Positions 39,352 through 50,350 of a DNA stretch of 64,000 nucleotides are shown here, piece after piece. The translations under genes and the position numbers were made by a program. Source of the DNA: Pseudomonas sp. R28(2017) (GTDB lineage: Bacteria > Pseudomonadota > Gammaproteobacteria > Pseudomonadales > Pseudomonadaceae); assembly GCF_002112505.1 (NCBI RefSeq), contig NZ_NEHW01000003.1, positions 186,001 through 250,000 of the forward strand. The letters are read 5' to 3'. Under the pieces are notes generated by a model that was not told the DNA's origin, made no database searches, and saw only the letters and a program-made list of their open reading frames with translations. The number at the start of each line of letters is the position of its first letter. Position 1 is the stretch's first letter.

Positions 39352-40185
39352 TTAGAGCTTCATCACCAGCATGCCCGCCAGGACCAGCCCGCAAGCTAGG
39401 AGTCTCGGCCCGCCAAAAGGTTCTTTGAGGTAGCGCATGCCCAGCAGCACCACCAGGATCACACTCAACTCGCGCAGGGCCGCTGCTTCGGCCACCGAGC
39501 CCAGGTGCATGGCCCACAGCACCAGTGCATAGCTGAGCAGCACACAGAAGCCCACCGCCAGCCCCAAGCGCCATTGTGTGCGCCAGAACAGCACGAACGG
39601 CGCCCGCCGCGCCACGCTGGCCAGCAACGGGAATGGCCACGCACTGAGCAGCGTCAACCACACCAGGTAGTCCCAGGGCTTACCCCACAACCGCACCGCC
39701 TGGCCGTCGAACCAGGTGTAGCAGCCTATGCACAGGCCGATCAGCGCAACCACCGGCAACATCGACCAGGGCAACCGGTCACCGCCACCGCCCTGCCACA
39801 ACAGGCAAGCCATGCCACACGGGATCAGCAGGATGCCGATGATCTGCTGCTGGCTGAGCGACTCACCGGCAAACGCCAGGGTCAGCCCCAGCACCACCAG
39901 CGGCGACAGCCCGCGCATCAGAGGATAGACCAGCCCCAGGTCACCGACCCGGTAGGCCTGGATCAGCAGGAACCGGTACAACTGTTCGGCCAGCGCCGAA
40001 GCCAGCAACCAAGGCCAGATCTGCGCGGGCGGGAATTCGGTGAAGGCCACTGCGCACACGGCGAACAGCAGCGCGACGAGGTCCATGCTGGCAATCACCA
40101 GCAGGCGCTCGCCGCTGAATTTGATCAGGGTGTTCCAGGTCGCGTGCAGCAGGGCGGCGACCAATACCAGGGAAGTTGCCAGCAC
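39352..40185 (-). CDS. EamA-type (DMT superfamily) transporter
   Basis: 277 residues from GTG at 40185, which has AAGGA 9 bases upstream; the longer frame from 40278 begins with a poorly hydrophobic stretch and no ribosome site. Ten hydrophobic helices in two EamA repeats: LVAALLHATWNTLIKFSGER at the start of the first, LVYPLMRGLSPLVVLGLTLA, then YALVLWAMHLGSVAEAAALR and ELSVILVVLLGMRYLKEPFG near the end of the second. The family exports or imports metabolites such as amino acids or nucleosides; the substrate is not deducible. Probably co-transcribed with the MAPEG gene just downstream. Divergent from the antiporter gene. Confidence 0.85.
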   Translation of the reverse strand: MLATSLVLVAALLHATWNTLIKFSGERLLVIASMDLVALLFAVCAVAFTEFPPAQIWPWLLASALAEQLYRFLLIQAYRVGDLGLVYPLMRGLSPLVVLGLTLAFAGESLSQQQIIGILLIPCGMACLLWQGGGGDRLPWSMLPVVALIGLCIGCYTWFDGQAVRLWGKPWDYLVWLTLLSAWPFPLLASVARRAPFVLFWRTQWRLGLAVGFCVLLSYALVLWAMHLGSVAEAAALRELSVILVVLLGMRYLKEPFGGPRLLACGLVLAGMLVMKL

Positions 40186-40378
40186 GCCTTTGAGTCCTTG
40201 TGACGTTTTTGAGGGATGAATATATAGCGTTGGGGTGCGGGTTGCCTGTGATGTGTACGCCCGGAACGATTCCAACAATTCTGGTCAAATCCTGTGTCCC
40301 GAGCCCCTCGCCAGATCATCAAAGAACTGCCCGAGTCATTCGGGTAACGACTTGGAAGCCACTGTCACAGGAATCGGG

Positions 40379-41614
40379 ATGCTTGAATTAGTTGCCGCGT
40401 TTATCTGCCTCACCACCCTCCTCACCTATGTCAATTACCGCTTCATCGGCCTGCCGCCCGCCATCGGCGTGATGGTCACGGCGCTGCTGTTCTCCCTGAT
40501 GCTGCAGGGCCTGAGCCTGATCGGCTTCCCTGGCCTGGAAGAACGCGTCGAAGGCCTGATGAACCAGATCGACTTCAACGACCTGCTGATGCACTGGATG
40601 CTGGCGTTCCTGCTGTTCGCCGGCGCACTGCACGTCAACCTCAGCGACCTGCGCAGCTACCGTTGGCCGATCGGCCTGCTGGCCACCCTGGGCGTACTGA
40701 TCGCCACCGTGGTGATCGGCTACCTGTCGCACTGGGTGTTCGCCCTGTTCGGCTGGCAGGTGCCGCTGATCTATTGCCTGCTGTTCGGCGCACTGATCTC
40801 CCCGACCGACCCGATCGCCGTGCTGGGCGCGCTGCGTACCGCCAACGCCTCCAAACCCTTGAAAACCACCATCGTCGGCGAATCGTTGTTCAACGACGGC
40901 ACCGCAGTGGTGGTGTTCACCGTGTTGCTGGGCATCATCCAGCTGGGGGAAACGCCCAGCGTCTCCGACACCGCCATCCTGTTCGCCCGCGAAGCCATCG
41001 GCGGCGTGGTGTTCGGTGGCATCATCGGCTATGCCACCTACCGCATGATCAAGAGCGTCGAGCAGTACCAGGTCGAAGTCATGCTGACCCTGGCGCTGGT
41101 AATCGGTGGTTCGGCAATGTGCTACGAGCTGCATGTTTCGGCGCCGATCGCCATGGTGGTCGCCGGCCTGATCATCGGCAACCTGGGGCGTAACCTGGCG
41201 ATGAACGACATGACCCGCCGCTACATGGATGGCTTCTGGGAACTGATCGACGACATGCTCAATGCCCTGCTGTTCGCCTTGATCGGCCTGGAGCTGTTGC
41301 TGCTGCCGTTCAACTGGCTGCACCTGGCGGCGGGTGGCGTGCTGGCGGTGGCGGTGCTGGCCTCGCGCCTGCTGACCGTGGCACCGGCGATCCTGTTGCT
41401 GCGCCGCTGGCGCACGGTGCCCCAGGGCACCATCCGTGTACTGACCTGGGGAGGCCTGCGTGGCGGCGTGTCGGTGGCCCTGGCGCTGTCGCTGCCCATG
41501 GGCGACGAGCGTGACCTGCTGCTGTCGATCACCTACATCGTGGTGTTGTCGTCGATCCTGGTGCAGGGCTTGAGCATTGGGGGAGTAGTGCGCAAAGTTA
41601 GCGCTCAGCCTTGA
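40379..41614 (+). CDS. CPA1-family Na+(K+)/H+ antiporter (NhaP-type)
   Basis: 411 residues from MLELVAAFICLTTLLTYVNY; AGGAATCGGG precedes the ATG. About 12 membrane helices are visible. The ion-binding and inner core motifs are SPTDPIAVLGALRTANASKP (helix with the conserved Asp), VGESLFNDGTAVVVFTVLLG, HVSAPIAMVVAGLIIGNLGR and LTWGGLRGGVSVALALSLP, the CPA1 set. It lacks the long cytoplasmic tail of NhaP2, so it is of the short NhaP type. It exchanges monovalent cations for protons across the inner membrane. Solitary gene, closed by a GC hairpin. Confidence 0.9.
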   Translation: MLELVAAFICLTTLLTYVNYRFIGLPPAIGVMVTALLFSLMLQGLSLIGFPGLEERVEGLMNQIDFNDLLMHWMLAFLLFAGALHVNLSDLRSYRWPIGLLATLGVLIATVVIGYLSHWVFALFGWQVPLIYCLLFGALISPTDPIAVLGALRTANASKPLKTTIVGESLFNDGTAVVVFTVLLGIIQLGETPSVSDTAILFAREAIGGVVFGGIIGYATYRMIKSVEQYQVEVMLTLALVIGGSAMCYELHVSAPIAMVVAGLIIGNLGRNLAMNDMTRRYMDGFWELIDDMLNALLFALIGLELLLLPFNWLHLAAGGVLAVAVLASRLLTVAPAILLLRRWRTVPQGTIRVLTWGGLRGGVSVALALSLPMGDERDLLLSITYIVVLSSILVQGLSIGGVVRKVSAQP

Positions 41615-41621
41615 GAATGCC

Positions 41622-41640
41622 GGGGCCGCTTCGCGGCCCC
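41622..41640. terminator. GC hairpin between convergent antiporter and thioesterase genes
   Basis: GGGGCCGC-TTC-GCGGCCCC, seven bases after the antiporter stop and seven before the convergent thioesterase stop; a weak two-way terminator candidate since no T-run follows. Confidence 0.45.
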
Positions 41641-41647
41641 AGCATCA

Positions 41648-42049
41648 TCACTCCACAGCAGAATCCGGGAACTGGTCCTGGACATACTTGATCTCAGTCC
41701 GCCCGTGAGCTGCCGGCAAGCCGTCTTCGCCCAGGTTGACGAAGACCATGCGGTCTACCGTGAGGATGCTCTTGCGGGTGATCTTGTTGCGCACTTCGCA
41801 GCGCAGGGTGATCGAAGTACGGCCAAACTCGGTGGCGGTGATACCCAGTTCGATGATGTCGCCCTGGCGCGAGGCACTGACGAAGTTGATCTCCGACATG
41901 TACTTGGTCACCACCCGCTGGTTGCCCAGCTGGACGATGGCGTAGATCGCCGCTTCTTCGTCGATCCAGCGCAGCAGGCTGCCGCCGAACAACGTGCCGT
42001 TGGGGTTGAGGTCTTCGGGTTTTACCCATTTGCGGGTGTGAAAGTTCAT
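41648..42049 (-). CDS. YciA-like acyl-CoA thioesterase (hotdog fold)
   Basis: 133 residues, single hotdog domain: MNFHTRKWVKPEDLNPNGTL then FGGSLLRWIDEEAAIYAIVQ, with the catalytic-region Asp in GGSLLRWIDEEAA and the DRMVFVNLGEDGLPAAHGR segment at the end. The DLNPNGTLFGGSLLRWIDE pattern is that of YciA/ACOT-type thioesterases (LxAxxxLFGGxLLxWxDE). It hydrolyses acyl-CoA to free acid and CoA, perhaps removing blocked or medium-chain acyl-CoA. It is cytoplasmic and acts as a multimer. Its start is about 100 bases from the ahcY promoter, divergent, so the two share an upstream region. Confidence 0.88.
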   Translation of the reverse strand: MNFHTRKWVKPEDLNPNGTLFGGSLLRWIDEEAAIYAIVQLGNQRVVTKYMSEINFVSASRQGDIIELGITATEFGRTSITLRCEVRNKITRKSILTVDRMVFVNLGEDGLPAAHGRTEIKYVQDQFPDSAVE

Positions 42050-42138
42050 CTGTGCTCCTGACCTGCTTGGCTAACGTGAAGTAATGATGGCAGAGCGGCC
42101 GCCAGCGCTCCATTGAACATCGACTATCGTCGCGATAA

Positions 42139-43755
<1,617 letters not shown>

Positions 43756-43807
43756 GCGGCAGGCTTGGAGCCAACCCGCTCCAACGCCGAAACCTGAACG
43801 ATGCCCA

Positions 43808-43838
43808 AGCCAGATCGGCCTTCACCGATCTGGCTTTT
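43808..43838 (+). terminator. Terminator of ahcY
   Basis: AGCCAGATCGG, loop CCTTCA, CCGATCTGGCTTTT. Perfect 11-base stem with a short T-run, between ahcY and metF. Partial read-through into metF is possible. Confidence 0.85.
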
Positions 43839-43845
43839 ACTTGCA

Positions 43846-43873
43846 GCTTGCTGCTTGAGGCTTGCTGCTTGAG
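43846..43873. repeat. 14-base tandem duplication in metF leader
   Basis: Two exact head-to-tail copies of GCTTGCTGCTTGAG, the second running into the GAGGAACG ribosome site of metF. Looks like a replication-slippage duplication and could provide a duplicated ribosome-binding region. Confidence 0.85.
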
Positions 43874-43882
43874 GAACGCCTG

Positions 43883-44728
43883 ATGTCCCAAGATCGCCGT
43901 TACAGTTTCGAGTTTTTCCCAACCAAGACCGACGCCGGTCACGAAAAGCTGATGGGCGTTGCCCGCCAGTTGGCCGCGTACAACCCGGACTTCTTCTCCT
44001 GCACCTATGGTGCCGGGGGTTCCACCCGCGATCGCACGCTGAACACCGTGCTGCAGCTGGAAAACGAAGTGAAGGTGCCGGCCGCGCCACACCTGTCGTG
44101 CGTCGGCGACACCAAGGACGAGCTGCGCGCCCTGCTGGCCGAGTACAAGGCTGCCGGCATCAAGCGCATCGTCGCCCTGCGTGGCGACCTGCCGTCGGGC
44201 ATGGGCATGGCCAGTGGTGAACTGCGTTATGCCAGCGACCTGGTCGCGTTCATCCGCCAGGAAACCGGTGACCACTTCCACCTGGAAGTCGCCGCCTATC
44301 CGGAAATGCACCCACAGGCGCGCAACTTCGAGGCCGACCTGGGCAACTTCGTGCACAAGGTCAAGGCCGGTGCCGACAGTGCCATCACCCAGTACTTCTT
44401 CAACGCCGACAGCTACTTCTACTTCGTCGAGCGCGCGCAGAAACTGGGCGTGGACATTCCGGTGGTGCCCGGCATCATGCCGATCACCAACTACAGCAAA
44501 CTGGCGCGTTTCTCCGATGCCTGCGGCGCCGAGATCCCGCGCTGGATCCGCAAGCAGCTGGAAGCCTATGCCGACGATACGGCGAGCATCCAGGCCTTTG
44601 GCGAAGAAGTCATCACCCGCATGTGCGAGCAGTTGCTGCAAGGCGGCGCACCGGGCCTGCACTTCTATACCCTCAACCAGGCCGAGGCGAGCCTGGCGAT
44701 CTGGAACAACCTGAAGCTGCCACGCTGA
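43883..44728 (+). CDS. metF: 5,10-methylenetetrahydrofolate reductase
   Basis: 281 residues, single-domain bacterial MetF. Start ATG has GAGG 8 bases upstream. FAD-barrel motifs: YSFEFFPTKTDAGHEKLMGV, DFFSCTYGAGGSTRDRTLNT, KRIVALRGDLPSGMGM, and the substrate region EVAAYPEMHPQARNFEADLG, ITQYFFNADSYFYFVERAQ, PVVPGIMPITNYSKLARFSD. It reduces 5,10-methylene-THF to 5-methyl-THF with NADH and supplies the methyl for homocysteine remethylation. With ahcY just upstream and metK near, three steps of the methyl cycle are grouped. A strong terminator follows. Confidence 0.97.
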   Translation: MSQDRRYSFEFFPTKTDAGHEKLMGVARQLAAYNPDFFSCTYGAGGSTRDRTLNTVLQLENEVKVPAAPHLSCVGDTKDELRALLAEYKAAGIKRIVALRGDLPSGMGMASGELRYASDLVAFIRQETGDHFHLEVAAYPEMHPQARNFEADLGNFVHKVKAGADSAITQYFFNADSYFYFVERAQKLGVDIPVVPGIMPITNYSKLARFSDACGAEIPRWIRKQLEAYADDTASIQAFGEEVITRMCEQLLQGGAPGLHFYTLNQAEASLAIWNNLKLPR

Positions 44729-44763
44729 AACTATTTGGCATCAACGGATTCTGAAATGCATAG

Positions 44764-44796
44764 GGCTTTAGTCGTAGACTAAAGCCTTACTTTTTT
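44764..44796 (+). terminator. Terminator of metF
   Basis: GGCTTTAGTC, loop GTA, GACTAAAGCC, then TTACTTTTTT. Confidence 0.93.
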
Positions 44797-44821
44797 CTGG
44801 ATCTGACAGGTGTCGTCTGCA

Positions 44822-45898
44822 ATGCAACATTTCCTGCCATCACGTCCCCAGCTCGTGTACCTGGCGTTTGGCCCGGCCACCTACCACCAGGAAGCCTGCT
44901 TCAGCATCGTCAGCGCGCTGGCCCGCCTGGGCGACATCGCCAACCCGGCCATCGATATCCAGGTCTATACCGACAATGCCGAGCCTTACGGCAAACTGCC
45001 GGTGACCGTTCATCTGCTCGACGAGGCAACCCGCAAGGCCTGGAACCAGCCCCACGGCTATCACTTTCGCAGCAAGCATGTGCTGATGCGCCAAGTGCTG
45101 CAGCAACACCCTCAGGCCGTGCTGATCGACACCGATACCTTCTTCCGCAAGTCACCGCTGCAACTGTTCCAGCGGGTCAAGCCCGGCACACTGCTGTGCA
45201 ACGCCATTGGCGCGCGCTATGGCGAGAACCAGAAGTGCCTGCTGTACACGAACCTGCTCAGCATTCTCCAGTCACGCGGCCTGGCCGACTGCCAGATGCC
45301 GCTGGTCAACTCGGGCGTGATCGGCCTGTGCGCCGAGGACGCCGATGTCCTGGACCGTTCCATTGCCATGATGGACGAGTTCTATCCGCTGGCCCGCACT
45401 GCCTATACCCTGGAAGAGTTCTGCCTGGCGGTGGCCGCCTACCGCAAGCTGGACCTGGCCCAATGCACCGACGTCATTCACCACTACTGGAGCCGCAAGG
45501 CCCAGTTCCGCGCCAAGATCCAGGCCTGGCTACGCAAGCACGGCGACAACCCACTGGGGGCGGCGGCGCTAGCCGACGTGGTATTGGTCAACGACCAGCT
45601 GCCACGCCCGCCGACCCTGCAACGTTTGGGCTACAAGGCCTTGAGCCTGACCATGCCCAGCCGCGAGCGTCAGTTCGTGCGCGAGCTGCTGTATGGCTGC
45701 TACCCCTACCCCAACGAGTTCGACCGCGCTTGCGCACCGGCCTGGTGGGACAAGGCACTGGAGAACCTCAACGAACGTTACGGGCGAATCGAACCCGAGC
45801 AGTTGCGCCAGTGCCTGCGCCACCCAAGCCTGCGCCTGTCACTGGGCAGCCGGCGCAAGGATGTCGAGGCGCACCTGCTGCGTTCTGCCCATCGTTGA
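44822..45898 (+). CDS. Putative glycosyltransferase-like protein of unknown substrate
   Basis: 358 residues from ATG at 44822 (a GTG four codons earlier is possible). Landmarks fit a GT-A-like nucleotide-sugar fold: LVYLAFGPATYHQEACFSIV at the N-terminus, then DIQVYTDNAEPYGKLPVTVH, and AVLIDTDTFFRKSPLQLFQR, where DTD could be the metal-binding DxD, then CQMPLVNSGVIGLCAEDADV. The C-terminal half is helical and unplaced. No signal peptide or membrane helix is seen, so it would work in the cytoplasm. I cannot name the acceptor. A carbamoyltransferase at the window start is the only other gene with a possible polysaccharide link. It follows the metF terminator and precedes the binding-protein gene by 63 bases on the same strand. 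Confidence 0.75.
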   Translation: MQHFLPSRPQLVYLAFGPATYHQEACFSIVSALARLGDIANPAIDIQVYTDNAEPYGKLPVTVHLLDEATRKAWNQPHGYHFRSKHVLMRQVLQQHPQAVLIDTDTFFRKSPLQLFQRVKPGTLLCNAIGARYGENQKCLLYTNLLSILQSRGLADCQMPLVNSGVIGLCAEDADVLDRSIAMMDEFYPLARTAYTLEEFCLAVAAYRKLDLAQCTDVIHHYWSRKAQFRAKIQAWLRKHGDNPLGAAALADVVLVNDQLPRPPTLQRLGYKALSLTMPSRERQFVRELLYGCYPYPNEFDRACAPAWWDKALENLNERYGRIEPEQLRQCLRHPSLRLSLGSRRKDVEAHLLRSAHR

Positions 45899-45961
45899 GG
45901 CCCGCACCGGGGGCAGCCATCTTCACTGGCCTTGCCCCTGGTGAGCGCGTAATCTCGCGCC

Positions 45962-46750
45962 ATGCCCCACATCGCCCAATTGTTGTGCATCCTGCTGCTC
46001 GCCTGCCTGAGCCCGATGGCGCTGGGCGAGCGGCTGCGTCTGGTCAGCGACGACTGGGCGCCTTATGTGTATCGCGAGGGTGGCCAGGCCAGAGGGATCG
46101 ACTATGAAGTCACCACCGAGGTGTTTCGCCGCCTGGGTGTCGAAGTGGATTGGCAGTTCCTGCCATGGAAGCGCTGCCTGGCTCTGGTGGAGCAAGGCCA
46201 GGCTGACGGGGTGATGGACATTTTCCAGGTCGAGTCGCGCAAGACCTACATGGTCTACCCGGCAGAACCCATGTCTGATGTTCAGTTCGTGCTGTATCAG
46301 GCCAGCGACCGGCGCCATGCCGTGCACCAGCTGGAAGACCTGGCCGGCCTGACCGTCGGCACGTCGCCGGGCTACGCCTACGACACGGCGTTCAGCGAAT
46401 CCTCGGGTTTCCGCCGCGAGACCGCCCCGAGCCACGAAGCCAATTTCGGCAAACTCATCCGCGGGCGCATCGATCTGCTGGTCACCGACCGCCTGGTCGG
46501 GCGTTACCTGCGCCGCCAGCTTGGCCTTGAACAGCAGGTCGAGGAGCTGCCCCTGGTCATCAGCCGCCAGGCGCAATACCTGGGCCTGGCACGCAAACCG
46601 GGGCATGAAGCGCTGGCTCAGGCGTTCAGCGAAGAACTGCGCCGCTTCAAGCAGGAGCCGGCATTCGAGGCGATTATCGAACACTACATCGGCGACACTG
46701 GCGATCTTGCCGGCGCCGTTGAGCAGCAGGAACGCAGCACGCTGCGTTAG
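45962..46750 (+). CDS. Periplasmic solute-binding protein (SBP family 3), orphan
   Basis: 262 residues. Signal peptide MPHIAQLLCILLLACLSPMA ending LG-E; mature start RLRLVSDDWAPYVYREGGQA with the family's W-x-P-Y element. Then DYEVTTEVFRRLGVEVDWQF and LPWKRCLALVEQGQADGVMD, the usual binding-site scaffolding, and DLAGLTVGTSPGYAYDTAF. Same family as the protein at 21560 but distinct in sequence. No permease or ATPase is nearby. It may deliver an amino acid or similar ligand to a transporter encoded elsewhere, or feed a sensor. The gene ends 218 bases before rhlE and the rhlE promoter region overlaps its 3' side. Confidence 0.85.
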   Translation: MPHIAQLLCILLLACLSPMALGERLRLVSDDWAPYVYREGGQARGIDYEVTTEVFRRLGVEVDWQFLPWKRCLALVEQGQADGVMDIFQVESRKTYMVYPAEPMSDVQFVLYQASDRRHAVHQLEDLAGLTVGTSPGYAYDTAFSESSGFRRETAPSHEANFGKLIRGRIDLLVTDRLVGRYLRRQLGLEQQVEELPLVISRQAQYLGLARKPGHEALAQAFSEELRRFKQEPAFEAIIEHYIGDTGDLAGAVEQQERSTLR

Positions 46751-46968
46751 CTCTGTTATACTCGGGCCTTCCCGCCCGGCTCACGCCCGGACGCTCGGCC
46801 TCGCAACAGGCATCCCGATCGGCATAGACGCCCCTTGGCGTCCACCTTCCGCTTCCCGGATGTGCAGTGAAAGCCCAGCTGGACCGGACGCGATCGCATC
46901 CCTTCGATGCCCGTCGCGCCAGGCAGAATATCCCAACGGGCCCAGCCCCCACGAGAACAGGATTGCCC

Positions 46969-48870
46969 ATGTCCTTTGCTTCCCTCGGTCTCTCCGAGGC
47001 TCTTGTCCGCGCTATCGAGGCAGCGGGCTACACCCAGCCGACCCCGGTGCAACAGCGGGCCATTCCCGCCGTGTTGCAAGGCCGCGACCTGATGGTTGCC
47101 GCACAGACTGGTACTGGTAAAACCGGCGGCTTTGCCTTGCCGATCCTTGAGCGCCTGTTCCCGGCCGGCCACCCCGACAAATCCCAGCGTCATGGCCCGC
47201 GCCAGCCGCGCGTACTGGTCCTGACCCCGACCCGCGAACTCGCCGCCCAGGTACACGACAGCTTCAAGGTGTACGCCCGCGACCTGCCACTGGTCAGCGC
47301 CTGCATCTTCGGCGGCGTCGGCATGAACCCGCAGATCCAGGCCATTGCCAAGGGTGTCGACGTGCTCGTCGCGTGCCCGGGGCGCCTGCTCGACCTGGCC
47401 GGCCAAGGCAAGGTCGACCTGGCCCACGTGGAAATCCTGGTCCTCGACGAAGCCGACCGCATGCTCGACATGGGCTTCATCCATGACGTCAAGAAGGTCC
47501 TCGCCCGCCTGCCGGCCAAGCGCCAGAACCTGCTGTTCTCGGCGACCTTCTCCAAGGACATCACCGACCTGGCCGACAAGCTCCTGCACAACCCGGAGCG
47601 CATCGAGGTCACCCCGCCGAACACCACCGTCGAACGTATCGAGCAACGCGTCTACCGCCTGCCCGCCAGCCACAAGCGCGCCCTGCTGGCGCACTTGATC
47701 ACGCTGGGTGCCTGGGAGCAGGTGCTGGTGTTCACCCGTACCAAGCACGGCGCCAACCGCCTGGCCGAGTACCTGGAAAAGCACGGCCTGACCGCCGCCG
47801 CGATCCACGGCAACAAGAGCCAGAACGCCCGCACCAAAGCCCTGGCCGACTTCAAGGCCAACAGCGTACGCGTGCTGGTGGCCACCGACATCGCCGCCCG
47901 TGGCCTGGACATCGACCAGTTGCCCCACGTGGTCAACTTCGAACTGCCGAACGTCGAGGAAGACTACGTGCACCGCATCGGCCGGACTGGCCGTGCCGGG
48001 CGTTCGGGCGAAGCCATCTCCATGGTCGCGCCGGATGAGGAAAAGCTGCTCAAGAGCATCGAGCGGGTCACCAAGCAGAAGATCCCGGACGGCGACCTGA
48101 TGGGCTTCGATGCCAGCCAGGTGGAAGCCGAAAAGCCTGAAGTGCGCGAGCGCCAGCAGAACAATGGCCGCGGTGGCCGCAATCAGCAGCAGGCCCGTGG
48201 CGAAGGCGGCAAAGACGCCAACGGCGGCCGCAAAGACAAAGGCAAGGACAAAGGCAAGGCCAAGCAGCAAGCTGCGGAAAAACCGGCCGACAAGGAAAAG
48301 TCCGGCGACAAGCAGCAGCAACAGCGCAAGCCACGTGACAAGAAGCCGCGCCAGCAGCAACAGGCCAGCAACAGCCCGGTCCCAAAAGCACCTGCCGACC
48401 GTGATCCGGAAGAGTTCCTGGACGACGATATCGACAACTTCGGTAACCGCGCCGACTACGTCAGCCCTTACCAGAACGGCAAAGGCCAAGGCCGCAACCG
48501 CCGTCCGGGTGGTGCAGGTCAAGGCCAGGGCCAAAGCCAGGGCGGCCAGCGCAGCAACAATGGCGGTGGCCAGGGCCAGGGTCGCAATGCAGGCGGCCAG
48601 CAGCGCAGCGCCAGCGGCGACAAGCGCCCACGCAACAACAACGGTGGCGGCGCCCGTCGTGACAACAATGGCGGTGGCCGCGGCCGTTCGGCCGGCCGTG
48701 ACGATGCATCGCGTCAGGAACCGGCAGTGCGCAGCACCCGCGAACAACACCAGCCAGTGATCATCCGCAAGGAATCCAAGCTCGACCGTTACCCGACGCC
48801 CGAGCAGCTGGACGACCTGCCGAGCCGCCCACGCGGTGAGCGCCCGGCACTGCTCACCCGCAAGGGCTGA
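46969..48870 (+). CDS. rhlE: DEAD-box RNA helicase RhlE with long basic tail
   Basis: 633 residues from ATG at 46969 ([20 protein letters not shown]), with ACAGGA upstream; a frame extension into the leader is rejected. Helicase core about 1-380: Q motif [36 protein letters not shown] in [18 protein letters not shown] in [22 protein letters not shown]. Residues about 390-633 are a low-complexity tail rich in Lys, Gln, Gly, Arg, Asn ([20 protein letters not shown] and similar), far longer than needed for the fold and probably RNA-binding, phase-separating or membrane-associated. RhlE works in ribosome assembly and RNA decay. Preceded by a 218-base leader with a hairpin GACGCC-CCTT-GGCGTC at 46827-46842 and a TATACT box at 46757. 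Confidence 0.92.
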   Translation: MSFASLGLSEALVRAIEAAGYTQPTPVQQRAIPAVLQGRDLMVAAQTGTGKTGGFALPILERLFPAGHPDKSQRHGPRQPRVLVLTPTRELAAQVHDSFKVYARDLPLVSACIFGGVGMNPQIQAIAKGVDVLVACPGRLLDLAGQGKVDLAHVEILVLDEADRMLDMGFIHDVKKVLARLPAKRQNLLFSATFSKDITDLADKLLHNPERIEVTPPNTTVERIEQRVYRLPASHKRALLAHLITLGAWEQVLVFTRTKHGANRLAEYLEKHGLTAAAIHGNKSQNARTKALADFKANSVRVLVATDIAARGLDIDQLPHVVNFELPNVEEDYVHRIGRTGRAGRSGEAISMVAPDEEKLLKSIERVTKQKIPDGDLMGFDASQVEAEKPEVRERQQNNGRGGRNQQQARGEGGKDANGGRKDKGKDKGKAKQQAAEKPADKEKSGDKQQQQRKPRDKKPRQQQQASNSPVPKAPADRDPEEFLDDDIDNFGNRADYVSPYQNGKGQGRNRRPGGAGQGQGQSQGGQRSNNGGGQGQGRNAGGQQRSASGDKRPRNNNGGGARRDNNGGGRGRSAGRDDASRQEPAVRSTREQHQPVIIRKESKLDRYPTPEQLDDLPSRPRGERPALLTRKG

Positions 48871-48885
48871 GTCGCGCACAAGGCA

Positions 48886-48919
48886 TAAAAAAACGCCGCC
48901 CGATGGGCGGCGTTTTTTA
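48886..48919. terminator. Bidirectional terminator between rhlE and yceI
   Basis: TAAAAAAACGCCGCCC, loop GAT, GGGCGGCGTTTTTTA; T-runs on both strands serve rhlE and the convergent yceI-type gene. Confidence 0.95.
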
Positions 48920-48934
48920 TTGCCTGGGCAATGC

Positions 48935-49513
48935 TTACTTCTGCTTCACGCCTTCGACACTGATGTCCAGGTCCAGCGTCTGCGAAGTCGGGCCTGGGCC
49001 CTTGATGCCAAAGTCGTTCAGGTTCAGGGTAGTGGTGGCGTTGAAACCAGCGCGCTCGCCGCCCCACGGGTCCTTGCCCTCACCGTTGAAGGTGGCCTTG
49101 AAGGTGACCGGCTTGGTCACGCCGTGCAGGGTCAGGTCGCCGGTCACGTCAGCAGTCTTCTCGCCAGTCGACTTGACGGCGGTGGAGACGAACTTGGCGT
49201 CCGGGTACTTGGCGACGTCCAGGAAGTCCTTGCTGGCGATGTGCTTGTCACGCTCGGCATGGTTCGACCAGACACTGGCAGTCTTCAGGTCGACGCTGAT
49301 CTTGCTGGCCTCAGGCTTGGCGCTGTCCCAGGAGAAGTCGCCGCTGAAATCCTTGAAGGTACCGTGGATGAAGCTGTAGCCCAGGTGGCTGATCTTCCAG
49401 TCGACGAACGCGTGCTGGCCTTCCTTGTCGATCTTGTACTCGGCAGCCATGGCCTGGCCGGCGGAGAACAGAGCGGTACCGAGCGCCAGAGCGGCAAAAG
49501 TCTTTTTCAACAT
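48935..49513 (-). CDS. yceI: YceI-family periplasmic protein
   Basis: 192 residues from [20 protein letters not shown], a signal peptide ending AMA-A; GGAAGTAAGG precedes the ATG. The mature lipocalin-like YceI domain shows [40 protein letters not shown], and [18 protein letters not shown]. YceI proteins bind isoprenoid lipids (ubiquinone-like) in the periplasm and are induced by high pH or osmotic stress. It lies 34 bases downstream of a cytochrome b561 gene on the same strand, and the yceI-b561 pairing is a common one, consistent with a role near the quinone pool. Confidence 0.93.
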   Translation of the reverse strand: MLKKTFAALALGTALFSAGQAMAAEYKIDKEGQHAFVDWKISHLGYSFIHGTFKDFSGDFSWDSAKPEASKISVDLKTASVWSNHAERDKHIASKDFLDVAKYPDAKFVSTAVKSTGEKTADVTGDLTLHGVTKPVTFKATFNGEGKDPWGGERAGFNATTTLNLNDFGIKGPGPTSQTLDLDISVEGVKQK

Positions 49514-49547
49514 CCTTACTTCCTTCCTATGCAATTGAGGTTGAGAG

Positions 49548-50099
49548 TCAAGCTTTGCGGCCCAGCATGCGGGTCAGGGTCGCGTCACGGTCGATGAAAT
49601 GGTGTTTCAGGGCGGCCAGGGCATGCAGCACGGCGAAGATCACCAGGCCCCATGCCAACCACAGATGAATCACGCCGGCCACGTCTGCCTGATCAGGCAG
49701 GTCGCTGATCAGCGCCGGCACGTCGAACAGGCCGAACACCGGGATACCGACGCCGTCGGCAGTGGAGATCAGGTAACCGGCGATCATTACCGCGAACAGC
49801 CCCAGGTACAGCGCCAGATGCCCCAGCTTGGCCGCCACGCGGGTGAATGCCCCGTGGTTGGCCGGTGCCGGAGGTGGCGGGCTGATGAAGCGCCAGACCA
49901 CGCGCAGCAGCATCACTGCCAGCAACACCAGACCAATGCTCTTGTGCAGGTCCGGGCCGGCCTTGCGCCAAGGGTCGTAGTAGTCGAGACCGACCATCCA
50001 CAGGCCCAGGCCGAACAGGCCGAAGACTGCCAGTGCAACGCCCCAGTGCAGGACGATGCTGACCACGCCATAGCGAGAAGGTGTATTGCGCAGTTGCAT
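49548..50099 (-). CDS. Cytochrome b561
   Basis: 183 residues, four membrane helices with haem-ligand histidines: [20 protein letters not shown] (His near 18), [40 protein letters not shown] and [20 protein letters not shown] with the following LKHHF. This is the bacterial CybB type of b561, transferring electrons from quinol or superoxide within the membrane. The ATG at 50099 begins [16 protein letters not shown] and is followed closely by yceI (stop-start spacing 34 bases), so one transcript covers both. The upstream gap holds an A/T-rich stretch and a REP pair. Confidence 0.92.
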   Translation of the reverse strand: MQLRNTPSRYGVVSIVLHWGVALAVFGLFGLGLWMVGLDYYDPWRKAGPDLHKSIGLVLLAVMLLRVVWRFISPPPPAPANHGAFTRVAAKLGHLALYLGLFAVMIAGYLISTADGVGIPVFGLFDVPALISDLPDQADVAGVIHLWLAWGLVIFAVLHALAALKHHFIDRDATLTRMLGRKA

Positions 50100-50260
50100 G
50101 ATGACGTGATTCCCCGTGAAAGCTGTGCACAGACTAACGCGTAACGTATCGAATAAAAGCTTAAAAAATTGCTCTGGATTATCGATAAATCCGATAGTTA
50201 GTGTGCGAGTTTCCTATTAAGGAAACATTAACAATAGTTGGAGAGTTAGCGGTTTCCAGT

Positions 50261-50342
50261 GCCGGCCTCTTCGCGGGCACGCCCGCTCCCACAAAGGAAT
50301 GCGCTGTAGCTGTGGGAGCGGGCGTGCCCGCGAAGAGGCCAG
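50261..50342. repeat. REP pair
   Basis: GCCGGCCTCTTCGCGGGCAC then GCCCGCTCCCACA, followed by CTGTGGGAGCGGGCGTGCCC then GCGAAGAGGCCAG in inverted order, just after the amine oxidase stop and before the divergent b561 gene's leader. Confidence 0.94.
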
Positions 50343-50350
50343 AACAGGCT

